A stretch of DNA of 64,000 bases, from contig NZ_CP039373.1 in the NCBI RefSeq assembly GCF_000179235.2, forward strand, positions 2,576,554-2,640,553. The letters are read 5' to 3'. This stretch comes from Synechococcus sp. CB0101 (lineage in GTDB: Bacteria; Cyanobacteriota; Cyanobacteriia; PCC-6307; Cyanobiaceae). Below the pieces are notes generated by a model. The model saw only the letters and a program-made list of their open reading frames with translations, had not been told where the DNA came from and did no database searches. The translations under genes and the position numbers were made by a program. This document shows, in pieces, positions 25,365 to 33,521 of the stretch (position 1 is its first letter; every line of letters starts with the position of its first letter).

Positions 25365-25565
25365 TCAGCCCACAAAACCGGCCCAGCTCAGGAAGGTGTC
25401 GCCGCTGATCGCCTCCACCAGCAGGATCGCCGCAAAGCCCACCATGGCGAAGCGACCATTCACCCGCTCGGCGTAGCCGCTCCACCCAAAAGCAGGCACG
25501 TCATTGGTGGTGGCACTGGTGGCGGGGATGGCGCTGGTGGCCTCGGTCTCGGGGGATGTGGTCAT
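25365..25565 (-). CDS. hli: High-light-inducible protein (HLIP/SCP)
   Basis: This is a 66-aa single-helix chlorophyll-binding protein. A Thr/Ala-rich N-terminus is followed by the chlorophyll a/b-binding motif ERVNGRFAMVGFAAILLVEA. It acts in the thylakoid in photoprotection and chlorophyll recycling. It starts 6 bases after the ABC transporter stop on the same strand, so it is probably cotranscribed with it. Confidence 0.94.
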   Translation of the reverse strand: MTTSPETEATSAIPATSATTNDVPAFGWSGYAERVNGRFAMVGFAAILLVEAISGDTFLSWAGFVG

Positions 25566-25571
25566 CGCGGA

Positions 25572-27557
25572 TCAGACGCCGGAGTTGAAGGTATAGCTGG
25601 TGGCCGGCATCAGCTTCCAGCCGCCCAGGCCATCGAGCTCGAGCACCAGGTTGTGGAATGCCTTCAGGGTGGGCCGGTGACCCACGCTCACAAAGGCCAT
25701 CTCCCGCTGGGTGAGCAGGGCATAGAGGTGCTGCTCGGTGCTCACATCGAGGGCACTGGTGGCCTCATCCAGCACCACAAAACGCGGTGAATTGAGCAGC
25801 AGGCGAGCGAAGGCCAGGCGCTGTTGTTCACCCAGCGAGAGCAGACGGGGCCAGTCCTGCTTGATGTCGAAGTCGGGGTAGCGCTGCACCAGGGCGCCGA
25901 GGCGCACCTCCTCAAGCACGCTGCGCAGATGCTCATCGCTGAAGCGCTGCGGATCCTGGGGGTAGCAGAGCTGCTCCCGCAGGCTGCCCAACAGCATGTA
26001 GGGCTTCTGGGGAATGAAGAGCAGCTCCGAGACCGGAGGGCGCTCCACCTCTCCGGCTGCTGGAGGCCAGAGGCCACTCACCAGGCGCAGGAAGGAGGTT
26101 TTACCGCAGCCGCTCGGGCCCACCACCAGCACCCGCTGATTGGTGCCCACCTCCAGGCTGAGGTCGTGAATCAGGCGGCGATCGCTCTGGGGCGGCACCA
26201 GATCCACATGACGCACCACGAGCGATCGAGAAGCAGCCGAGGCTTCATCAGCCAGCAGATCGCGCTGCGCTTCAGAGCGACTGATCGCGTCGACTTTGCC
26301 CTGGAAGCCTTCGAGTCGGCTGATCGAGGCGGAAAACGCCGCCAGGCGATCAATGTTATTTACGATGTAACTCACAGATGACAGCACCTGTGAAAAGGCA
26401 ATGCCGGCCTGACCAAACACCCCGAAATCGACATCCTTGGCAAAATAAATAGGCGCGATTATGAGCCAAGGCAGAAACCGAGAAAAGTAATCGTAAGAGC
26501 GCTGGATAACACCAATAAGGGCCTCCCAGACTATAAGCTTATTGTAATTCGAAATAACACCCTTCAGCCTCCTGGACGCCTCCCTGCCCTCCTGCTGCTC
26601 TCCTCGATAGAAAGCAATTGACTCGGCATTATCGCGAATATGAACCAAGCCATAACGAAAATCGGCTTCCAACCTCAACTGACCATAGTTCAAAGCAACA
26701 AGTTTGCGACTTGCGTAGACAACAATAGCCGTACCCAAAACAGAATACAAAAGCAGATAAACAGCCAACGAGGAACTGATACTCCAAAGAACCAAGATAA
26801 AACTGGAAAAGGTGAGCAGCGCATAGGCAACCTCAACAAGAACCTCCACACTTGTCCTGGTGAACTCTTTGGCATCGTCGGAGATTCGCTGATCTGGGTT
26901 ATCTATCTCTTCCGCCATCTCGTCATTTGGATTAAGGACGTAATAAGCGCGTCCCGAAAGATAACGACTAAGCAATCTGCCACTGAGCCACTCCCTCCAA
27001 AGAAGGCCTATCCATTTATTTAAGTAAGTGAGAATCGCACGGACCGGAAGGGCAAGTACCAGGCAAAATGCATAGATAGCAACAATCTCCCAGAATTGCT
27101 CAACCTGGTAGGCGACCAAAGCATTCTCAATATTGCGTGCAATAAAACTGATGCCGACGTTGATGCCGTTGATCACCAAGATCAACAATGTGATCAAACC
27201 CATCAGCAACCAGGGAAGCCAACGCCCCTGGCGCAGCTTGCTGCGCAGCGCCCCGAAGCAGATCAGACCAGCCACAAACAGCACCATCACCACCGGCCCT
27301 GCCGGACTGGCCCAGATGGCGTTCACCTGTTGCGGCACCCCCGGCAGGAAGCGGGCCTGCAGCTCAGGGATGAGAGCTCCACTGGCCGCTACAACCCCGC
27401 TCAGCAGCAACAGCGTGCTGCCCACCACCACGGTGATCAGCGCCACGATCAGCAGCAGAAACTGCCAGGCGCTGGTGTCCTCCACCGGCAGGAAATAGGG
27501 CTGGGCGAGGCGCCGCAGCTTGCCGAGCTGACTGCGGAAGGCCTGCAGGGGGTTCAT
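25572..27557 (-). CDS. ABC transporter, fused permease/ATPase (SbmA/BacA- or YddA-like)
   Basis: This is a 661-aa half-transporter. The N-terminal membrane domain (about residues 1-400, ABC_membrane_2 type, six helices) is followed by an ATPase with Walker A GPSGCGKTSFLRL, signature LSLGEQQRLAFARLLL, Walker B FVVLDEATSALD and H-loop. Relatives include BacA (peptide/cobalamin import), YddA and peroxisomal ABCD proteins; the substrate here is unknown. About 26350-27180 inside the membrane domain is much lower in GC (43% in one 60-base line against 58% and 65% in flanking lines) while the frame stays open, suggesting recombination with a divergent allele. HIT lies upstream, hli downstream. Confidence 0.9.
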   Translation of the reverse strand: MNPLQAFRSQLGKLRRLAQPYFLPVEDTSAWQFLLLIVALITVVVGSTLLLLSGVVAASGALIPELQARFLPGVPQQVNAIWASPAGPVVMVLFVAGLICFGALRSKLRQGRWLPWLLMGLITLLILVINGINVGISFIARNIENALVAYQVEQFWEIVAIYAFCLVLALPVRAILTYLNKWIGLLWREWLSGRLLSRYLSGRAYYVLNPNDEMAEEIDNPDQRISDDAKEFTRTSVEVLVEVAYALLTFSSFILVLWSISSSLAVYLLLYSVLGTAIVVYASRKLVALNYGQLRLEADFRYGLVHIRDNAESIAFYRGEQQEGREASRRLKGVISNYNKLIVWEALIGVIQRSYDYFSRFLPWLIIAPIYFAKDVDFGVFGQAGIAFSQVLSSVSYIVNNIDRLAAFSASISRLEGFQGKVDAISRSEAQRDLLADEASAASRSLVVRHVDLVPPQSDRRLIHDLSLEVGTNQRVLVVGPSGCGKTSFLRLVSGLWPPAAGEVERPPVSELLFIPQKPYMLLGSLREQLCYPQDPQRFSDEHLRSVLEEVRLGALVQRYPDFDIKQDWPRLLSLGEQQRLAFARLLLNSPRFVVLDEATSALDVSTEQHLYALLTQREMAFVSVGHRPTLKAFHNLVLELDGLGGWKLMPATSYTFNSGV

Positions 27558-27595
27558 GACAGCGTTCAGATACCGCCATTCTCACCGGTTCAGGT

Positions 27596-27958
27596 TCAGC
27601 CCGGCGGCCAGGCCAGCGGGCGCCCGCCGATCACATGCACGTGCAGGTGAAACACGGTCTGCCCCGCCTCGGCGCCGCTGTTGATCACCGTGCGGAATCC
27701 CTCCAGGCCCTGCTCGCGCGCCACCTTCGCGGCCACCAGCAGCAGGTGCCCGAGCAAGCCCTCGTGCTGCTCACCGGCCTCCGCCAGATTCACCACGTGC
27801 TCGCGTGGGATCACCAGGATGTGCACGGGCGCTTGGGGCGCCACGTCGCGAAAGGCGAGGCACTGCTCATCGGCATACACCTGATCGCAGGGGATCTCAC
27901 CGCGCAGGATGCGACCGAAAATCGTGTCGTTCGGCGGGGTGCCAGCGGGATCGACCAT
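27596..27958 (-). CDS. HIT-family nucleotide hydrolase
   Basis: This is a 120-aa protein with the histidine triad HLHVHVIGG close to the C-terminus and an N-terminal DTIFGRILRGEIPCDQVY. It is typical of the bacterial HinT/PKCI branch, which hydrolyses nucleoside phosphoramidates. It lies 38 bases upstream of the ABC transporter on the same strand. Confidence 0.93.
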   Translation of the reverse strand: MVDPAGTPPNDTIFGRILRGEIPCDQVYADEQCLAFRDVAPQAPVHILVIPREHVVNLAEAGEQHEGLLGHLLLVAAKVAREQGLEGFRTVINSGAEAGQTVFHLHVHVIGGRPLAWPPG

Positions 27959-28033
27959 CGCGTGAAGGGCGTGAGCTGAGGGGAGCGATGAAACAGCGGT
28001 GGCACTTCACCACTGCAGGTTTCCGTAAGGCCG

Positions 28034-29677
28034 ATGTTGGCACGATGCAGCGGAGCAACCCTGGTGGGGCTCGAAGCCCGGGCCGTGGCCGTGGAGGTAG
28101 ACATCGCCCCCGGGCTACCGGGGCTGCAGGTGGTGGGCTTGGCGGATGCGGCCGTGCAGGAGTCGCGGCAGCGGGTGCGGGCCGCCATCCGCAACAGCCA
28201 GCTGCGCATGCCCCTCACGCGGGTGGTGGTGAATCTGGCCCCGGCCGATCTGCGCAAGGAGGGACCGGCCTTCGACCTGCCGATCGCCCTGGCGGTCCTT
28301 GCCGCCAGTGACCAGCTCGATCCCCGCCAGCTGGAGGGAATCTGGTGCGCCGGGGAGCTGGGCCTGGGGGGTGAACTGCGGCCGGTGCGCGGTGCGGTGG
28401 CCCTGGCCCTGGCCGCCCAGCGCCATGGAGCGCGGGCCCTACTGCTGCCTCGGGCCAACCACCACGAAGCCGCACTGGTGGAGCAGCTACCGCTGGTGGT
28501 GGCCGACAGCTTGAGCGAAGCGCTGCACTGGCTGCAGCACCCCGATCAAGCACCTGAGCCGGCCTTAGCCCAGGCAACCGGGCTCGGGGCAGACGCCCCC
28601 CAACTCGGCGATTTAGCCAGCGTGCAGGGGCAGCTGCATGGCCGGCGCGCCCTGGAAATCGCCGCCGCGGGGGGCCATCACCTGCTGCTGGTGGGTCCGC
28701 CCGGCAGTGGCAAAACCCTGCTGGCGCGCTGCCTGCCAGGCCTCTTACCGGAGCTCAGCCGGGCGGAACAACTGGAACTCACGCAGCTCTATTCGGTGGC
28801 GGGACTGCTCGGCGCCCAGGGGGGCCTGCTGCAGCAACGCCCCTTCCGCAGCCCCCATCACAGCTGCTCCAGCGCAGCCCTGGTGGGAGGCGGCGCGCAA
28901 TTGCGGCCAGGGGAACTGCCCCTGGCACACCGCGGGGTGCTCTTTCTCGATGAACTGGCGGAATTCCGCCGCGATGTACTCAATCAGCTGCGCCAGCCTC
29001 TCGAGCAAGGCGAGCTTTGGTTGAGCCGGGCCCGGCAGCGCCTGCGGTTTCCCTGCGCGGTGAACCTGGTGGCCGCCACCAATCCCTGCGCCTGCGGCTG
29101 GGCGGGAGATCCGGAGCGCACCTGCAGCTGCGGCACGGCCCAACAGCAGCGCTATTGGGGCCGGCTTTCAGGCCCCCTGCTGGATCGCATCGACCTGCAG
29201 GTGGTGATGCGGCGCCTGGAGGGCAGCACCCTGGGGGCAGGTTTCCGGGGCACCAGCGCCGCGGAAGCCAGTGCCGTGGTGCGCGCGCGGGTGCATGCAG
29301 CACGGGAGCGCATGCGCAGCCGCAACCCTCAAGGGGTGAGCAACAGCCAGCTGAGCGCCACGGATTTACGCCAACACGGGGCCATCAGCAGCGAAGCGCT
29401 CGACCTCTGGCAACTGGCCATTGATCAACGGGGGCTCAGCGCACGCGCAGCCGAACGGGTGCTGCGGGTGGGCCGCACCATTGCTGATCTGGGGGGCCAC
29501 AGCCACGTCAACGCCTCAGCGGTGGCGGAGGCCCTCAGTTACCGGAGCTTCGATCAGCTCAGTGGCGCAGGGGCTGGTCGCGATAGGGCTGCACACCCAC
29601 CAGCGGTGGCTGATGCTGGCGCTCCTCCAGGGGGTTACCGAAGGCGTTGCCAACGCTCGAGCCGATCCAGCGATTGA
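28034..29677 (+). CDS. comM: YifB/ComM family Mg-chelatase-like AAA+ ATPase
   Basis: ComM-type AAA+ helicases promote branch migration during natural transformation. An N-terminal Lon-like subdomain (EVDIAPGLPGLQVVGLADAA) is followed by the ATPase domain with Walker A VGPPGSGKTLLARCLPG (near residue 220) and Walker B GVLFLDELAEF. A zinc-like Cys group (TNPCACGWAGDPERTCSCG) and the C-terminal lid follow. Conserved family sequence ends at EALSYRSFDQLS. The remaining ~40 residues look non-native and overlap an antisense mini-gene, so the tail may be a read-through or frame error. Confidence 0.93.
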   Translation: MLARCSGATLVGLEARAVAVEVDIAPGLPGLQVVGLADAAVQESRQRVRAAIRNSQLRMPLTRVVVNLAPADLRKEGPAFDLPIALAVLAASDQLDPRQLEGIWCAGELGLGGELRPVRGAVALALAAQRHGARALLLPRANHHEAALVEQLPLVVADSLSEALHWLQHPDQAPEPALAQATGLGADAPQLGDLASVQGQLHGRRALEIAAAGGHHLLLVGPPGSGKTLLARCLPGLLPELSRAEQLELTQLYSVAGLLGAQGGLLQQRPFRSPHHSCSSAALVGGGAQLRPGELPLAHRGVLFLDELAEFRRDVLNQLRQPLEQGELWLSRARQRLRFPCAVNLVAATNPCACGWAGDPERTCSCGTAQQQRYWGRLSGPLLDRIDLQVVMRRLEGSTLGAGFRGTSAAEASAVVRARVHAARERMRSRNPQGVSNSQLSATDLRQHGAISSEALDLWQLAIDQRGLSARAAERVLRVGRTIADLGGHSHVNASAVAEALSYRSFDQLSGAGAGRDRAAHPPAVADAGAPPGGYRRRCQRSSRSSD

Positions 29678-29699
29678 GAACCTGCATCAGCTGTTTCAT
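29559..29699 (-). CDS. Possible 46-aa small protein antisense to the comM tail
   Basis: The minus strand encodes MKQLMQVLNRWIGSSVGNAF and ends GVQPYRDQPLRH. An amphipathic/basic helix, a Pro-rich middle and the PYRD tail give it a protein-like composition. An AGGTCTCC-like purine stretch precedes it only weakly. It overlaps the last ~118 bases of comM, which is where that protein stops looking like its family. Function unknown. Confidence 0.4.
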   Translation of the reverse strand: MKQLMQVLNRWIGSSVGNAFGNPLEERQHQPPLVGVQPYRDQPLRH

Positions 29700-29740
29700 G
29701 GGAGACCTCCGCGGGGGTGATCTCATCATCAGCAGGCCAC

Positions 29741-29776
29741 AAAAAAGCGGAAACCGGTAGAAACACCGGTTTCCGC
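29741..29776 (-). terminator. Terminator after rpsU
   Basis: On the minus strand GCGGAAACCGG / CCGGTTTCCGC (11 bp) with a TGTTTCTA loop is followed by TTTTTT. Confidence 0.92.
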
Positions 29777-29806
29777 GAACGCCCTGTGGGCAAAAGCTGA
29801 ATGCGA

Positions 29807-29977
29807 TCAGCGACGACGACGACGCTGCTGAGCCTTGCGCTTGTACTTCTCGACCGGAGTCTCGTGGTGACGCAGGCGCTTGAGGTCGGCGAAGATCCCG
29901 GCTTTGGACACCTGGCGCTTGAAGCGGCGCAGCGCCGACTCAATGCCCTCGTTTTCGCCGACGGTGACCTGGGTCAT
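29807..29977 (-). CDS. rpsU: 30S ribosomal protein bS21
   Basis: This is a 56-aa basic protein: [20 protein letters not shown], then [19 protein letters not shown] and an Arg-rich tail ending QQRRRRR. It joins the small subunit near the mRNA exit. Its length matches cyanobacterial bS21. It is followed by a strong terminator. Confidence 0.96.
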   Translation of the reverse strand: MTQVTVGENEGIESALRRFKRQVSKAGIFADLKRLRHHETPVEKYKRKAQQRRRRR

Positions 29978-30033
29978 AAACCGATCAAGAATCTGTGCAG
30001 TTTGACGATGGTAGCAAGCGCCTCGTCAGCCCT

Positions 30034-30660
30034 TCAGCTGCCTTCTGCAGGCAGGGCAGGCGCCGCGTCAGGGGCCGCCGCCGCCCCGGCATCGGGCCAA
30101 TCAGCGCGGTAGACGTACACATGGCCGAGGGTGCGGCCACCGAACTGACGCCGCATCAGCTTCCAGCCGGGCTCCGGCACGAGCAAGAGAAAGCCGTTCG
30201 CGCTGCCACCACTGCGGGCCACCACCAATTCAGGGCCAACCCCAGGCTTGGTGGGAAGAGCCATCAGCAGGGTGTCGCCCGACTCCTTCACCACACTGAG
30301 GCGATACACGGTGCCCAGGTCGTTATCGCCGATCCTGAGCGAGTAGCCATTGCCGTCGATGAAACGGTTGCAGATGCCGGTGAAGTCGAAGGTGGAGAGC
30401 AGCGGGTCCACCACCCCTGGCTGGCTCCCCTGCACCGCGTAGCAAGGCCTCGCTGCTGAGCGCTGCTCATAGATGTTGAGCTGAGCGCGGCTGCCATCAC
30501 CGATCGGCGCCGCCACGATCACAAACTTGCTCTGATCCACCTCCACGGCTTCAAACAGCGCCTTGGCAGCAGCAGGCTCAGGCGAGAGCAGTGCCAGGGC
30601 ACCAGCCAGGGGCAGCAGTGCAGCGAGGGTGCGGACCGAATGAATCACAGACGCGGGCAT
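30034..30660 (-). CDS. DUF3747 domain secreted protein
   Basis: This is a 208-aa protein with a signal peptide (to about residue 32, LLSPEPAAA), then the DUF3747 fold: ALFEAVEVDQSKFVIVAAPI, STFDFTGICNRFIDGNGYSL and GWKLMRRQFGGRTLGHVYVY. It has two Cys that may pair and an Ala/Pro-rich end. It is a cyanobacterial family of unknown function, sometimes seen beside S-layer domains. Expected in the periplasm or outer envelope. Confidence 0.88.
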   Translation of the reverse strand: MPASVIHSVRTLAALLPLAGALALLSPEPAAAKALFEAVEVDQSKFVIVAAPIGDGSRAQLNIYEQRSAARPCYAVQGSQPGVVDPLLSTFDFTGICNRFIDGNGYSLRIGDNDLGTVYRLSVVKESGDTLLMALPTKPGVGPELVVARSGGSANGFLLLVPEPGWKLMRRQFGGRTLGHVYVYRADWPDAGAAAAPDAAPALPAEGS

Positions 30661-30704
30661 GCAGCCTGGCGATCGTAGAAGTGCCGCGCGGCAATGCCAG
30701 CCCC

Positions 30705-30902
30705 TCAGGCCGGCTTATTGATCCGGATCGCCACCAGCAGGCTGAGCACGGTGCCCGGCAGGGCCAGGCCCAGGATCAGGCGGGTGGTGGACACACCCAG
30801 ATCGGGGTCGCCGTAGGCGAGCTCAAACACCGAACCGGTCGCCGCAATTCCGAGCAGACAGGCCAGGGCCAGGAACACTCCGGCCAGGGGTTTCATCGGC
30901 AT
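30705..30902 (-). CDS. Small two-helix membrane protein
   Basis: This is a 65-aa protein with hydrophobic helices at about residues 5-25 and 40-60 (GVFLALACLLGIAATGSVFE; LILGLALPGTVLSLLVAI) ending RINKPA. No named family. It lies 12 bases downstream of def on the same strand. Confidence 0.65.
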   Translation of the reverse strand: MPMKPLAGVFLALACLLGIAATGSVFELAYGDPDLGVSTTRLILGLALPGTVLSLLVAIRINKPA

Positions 30903-30914
30903 GACGGATGGGCC

Positions 30915-31517
30915 TCAGGCGATTGCGTGCACATCGGCTGGATTGAAGCCCTTCTCCCCCAGGCCTTCGCGCAGCTTGTCGTGATCGGTGACGCGGTCGA
31001 CGAACAGCACACCATTGAGATGGTCCATCTCGTGCTGAATGCAGCGAGCCATCAGGCCATCGGCCTTGAGCCGCTTGGGACGGCCCATCTCATCGCGGTA
31101 GCTCACATCCACCACGCTCGGCCGCACCACATCGAGGTACACCCCGGGGATGCTCAGGCACCCCTCCTCGTAGGTGCAGAGACTGCCGCCCACCGAGGTG
31201 ATCTCGGGGTTGATCAGGATCAGGGGCGGGCTTTTGGGGTCTTCGATCTCCAGATCGATCACCAGCAGCTGCAGCGGCTCACCGATCTGCGGAGCAGCCA
31301 AACCGATGCCCTTGGCGGCATACATGCTCACCAACATGTCGCGGGCCAGCGAACGGATGCTGTCGTCCACCTTGCCGATGCGCTTGGCAGGGGTGCGCAG
31401 CACCTGGTCACCCAGGGTGTGGATGTCGTAGGGAGGGTGATCCACCGGCTCCTTCGACACCTGCAGCCGGCCGGCGTTTTCGGCAGAACGGGCCAATCGG
31501 GCGAAGCTGCTGGCCAA
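30915..31517 (-). CDS. def: Peptide deformylase
   Basis: This is a metalloenzyme removing the formyl group from nascent chains. All three motifs are present: GIGLAAPQIG, EEGCLSIPG (metal Cys) and QHEMDHLNG (HExxH metal ligands). At 200 aa, with an N-terminal extension typical of cyanobacterial type 1B enzymes. It is divergent from the S9 peptidase gene (65-base gap). Confidence 0.96.
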   Translation of the reverse strand: MASSFARLARSAENAGRLQVSKEPVDHPPYDIHTLGDQVLRTPAKRIGKVDDSIRSLARDMLVSMYAAKGIGLAAPQIGEPLQLLVIDLEIEDPKSPPLILINPEITSVGGSLCTYEEGCLSIPGVYLDVVRPSVVDVSYRDEMGRPKRLKADGLMARCIQHEMDHLNGVLFVDRVTDHDKLREGLGEKGFNPADVHAIA

Positions 31518-31582
31518 GGCGTGTCCTCGCTGGCGGGGTCGTTCAGGCGATTCTAGGAGGCTTCTCTCGAGCGCTTTTGGAG

Positions 31583-33511
31583 ATGGCTTCGCCTGGATCC
31601 AGCTCAGCCCCCCTCTCCGCTGCGCTGGTGCTGGGCAAGACCCCCAGCCTCAAGGAGCCCCACCTGCTGGGCGGTGTTCTCTATTGGCTGGAGCAGCGCC
31701 CCCATGAGCGCGGGCGCACCACCTTGATGGCCCGCAGCGGCCCAACCGCCGCCGCCGTGGAGCTCACGCCAGGCGACTGGAATCTGCGCTGCCGCGTGCA
31801 TGAATACGGCGGCGGTGCCTGCGCGATCGGTCGCCGGGCCACTGGCGACGCGGTGGCCGTGTTTGTGCACGACAGCGATCGCTGCCTGTGGCTGTTACCT
31901 CTCGACGCTCCTGGCAGCACGCCGCGGCGCCTCACCACCCCCAGCGACAACGGCCGCTTCCCGGCTGCCCTCGGCGGCGGGGTGATCGATCCCCGTCACG
32001 ACCGCTGGATCGGCGTGATGGAAGCCGATGGACGCGACACCCTGGTGGCCGTAGCGCTCACGGGGGGCGCCCCTCAACCGCTGCACGCACCAGCCGATTT
32101 CTGCGGCTACCCCTCTCTGAGCCCCGCCGGCAACCAGCTGGCCTGGGTGGAGTGGCAGCAGCCCTGCATGCCCTGGGAGCGCAGCCAGGTGTGGCTGGCC
32201 CCAGTCGATCCCGATGGCAGCCTGGCTTCCCCTCGGCCCGTGGCCGGCTCCGCCCCAGGCGATGCGGAAGCATGCTCGGTGTTTCAACCGCTCTGGGCCG
32301 GCGATCAGCTGGTGGTGAGCAACGACCGCAGCGGCTTCTGGAACCTGGAGTGCTGGAGGCAAGCTGCCCAGGCCAGCGCCAGCGCCGCACCCAAGTGGGA
32401 GCCGCTGCTGCCGATGGAGGCGGACTACGCCATGCCCCAATGGGTGTTCGGCATGAGCACCCTGGCCTGGGACGGAGAACAGCTGCTGGCGCTGGCCTGC
32501 CGCCAGGGCAGCTGGGAGCTGGGTCAGGTGCTGATGCCCAAGCAGCCCGGCAGCGCCGGCCAATGGCAGGTGCTGCCCCAACCGTTCACCGATCTGGCCG
32601 AGCTTTGTGCGGAGCAAGGCCAACTGGCCTGCGTGGCCAGCAGCGCCCGCGAACCCTCCGGCCTGCTGGAGCTGGAGCTGAGCAGCGGCCGCTGGCGCCA
32701 TCAGAGCGCCGCACCGTGCCCACTCAAGCCTGAGGCCATCAGCCAGCCGGAGGCGTTGTGGTTCAGCGGCCACGGCGGCCAGCCCACCCATGCCTGGTAC
32801 TACCCGCCAGCCGGTGGCGGCCACCCGGAAGCGCCCCTGCTGGTGAAAGGCCACAGCGGACCCACGAGCATGGCGCGCACGGGACTGAGCCTGGGCATCC
32901 AGTTCTGGACATCCCGCGGCTGGGGCGTGGTGGATGTGAACTACGGCGGCTCCACCGGCTTTGGCCGCGCCTACCGCGAGCGCCTCAATCGCCAGTGGGG
33001 TGTGGTGGACGTGGCCGACTGCGCTGCCGCAGCGCAAGCGCTGGTGGCCCGCGGGCTGGCCAGCGCCGAGCGCATTGCGATCGAAGGGGGCAGCGCGGGT
33101 GGCTTCACCGCCCTGGCGGCCCTCTGTTTCACCGACACCTTCCGGGCCGGCGCCAGTCGTTACGGCGTGGCCGACCTCACCGCCCTGGCGAGCGACACCC
33201 ACCGGTTTGAAGCTCGCTACCTCGATGGCCTGGTGGGGCCCTGGCCCGTAGCGAAGGCCACCTATGAGGAGCGCTCGCCGCTGCAACATGCCGATCGCAT
33301 CCGCTGTCCGGTGATCTTTTTCCAGGGTCTTGAGGATGTGGTGGTGCCGCCGGAGCAGACCGAACGGATGGCAGCGGAGCTGAAGGCCAATGGCATCCCG
33401 GTGGAGGTGCACCTCTTCCCGGAGGAGGGACACGGCTTCCGCAATGGCGCCACCCAGATCCAGGTACTGGAAGCCACCGAAGCCTTCTTCCGCCGCCACT
33501 TCCAGCTGTGA
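31583..33511 (+). CDS. S9 family prolyl oligopeptidase/acylaminoacyl peptidase
   Basis: This is a 642-aa protein. An N-terminal beta-propeller (about residues 1-380) is followed by an alpha/beta hydrolase. The nucleophile lies in EGGSAGGFTALAAL, the Asp in FQGLEDVVVPPEQTERM and the His in PEEGHGFRNG. Cytosolic, no signal peptide. Ten bases separate it from the downstream symporter pair, so peptide breakdown and amino-acid uptake may be linked. The ATG at 31583 was chosen; a TTG at 31577 is in frame. Confidence 0.9.
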   Translation: MASPGSSSAPLSAALVLGKTPSLKEPHLLGGVLYWLEQRPHERGRTTLMARSGPTAAAVELTPGDWNLRCRVHEYGGGACAIGRRATGDAVAVFVHDSDRCLWLLPLDAPGSTPRRLTTPSDNGRFPAALGGGVIDPRHDRWIGVMEADGRDTLVAVALTGGAPQPLHAPADFCGYPSLSPAGNQLAWVEWQQPCMPWERSQVWLAPVDPDGSLASPRPVAGSAPGDAEACSVFQPLWAGDQLVVSNDRSGFWNLECWRQAAQASASAAPKWEPLLPMEADYAMPQWVFGMSTLAWDGEQLLALACRQGSWELGQVLMPKQPGSAGQWQVLPQPFTDLAELCAEQGQLACVASSAREPSGLLELELSSGRWRHQSAAPCPLKPEAISQPEALWFSGHGGQPTHAWYYPPAGGGHPEAPLLVKGHSGPTSMARTGLSLGIQFWTSRGWGVVDVNYGGSTGFGRAYRERLNRQWGVVDVADCAAAAQALVARGLASAERIAIEGGSAGGFTALAALCFTDTFRAGASRYGVADLTALASDTHRFEARYLDGLVGPWPVAKATYEERSPLQHADRIRCPVIFFQGLEDVVVPPEQTERMAAELKANGIPVEVHLFPEEGHGFRNGATQIQVLEATEAFFRRHFQL

Positions 33512-33521
33512 GGGGGCTGCC

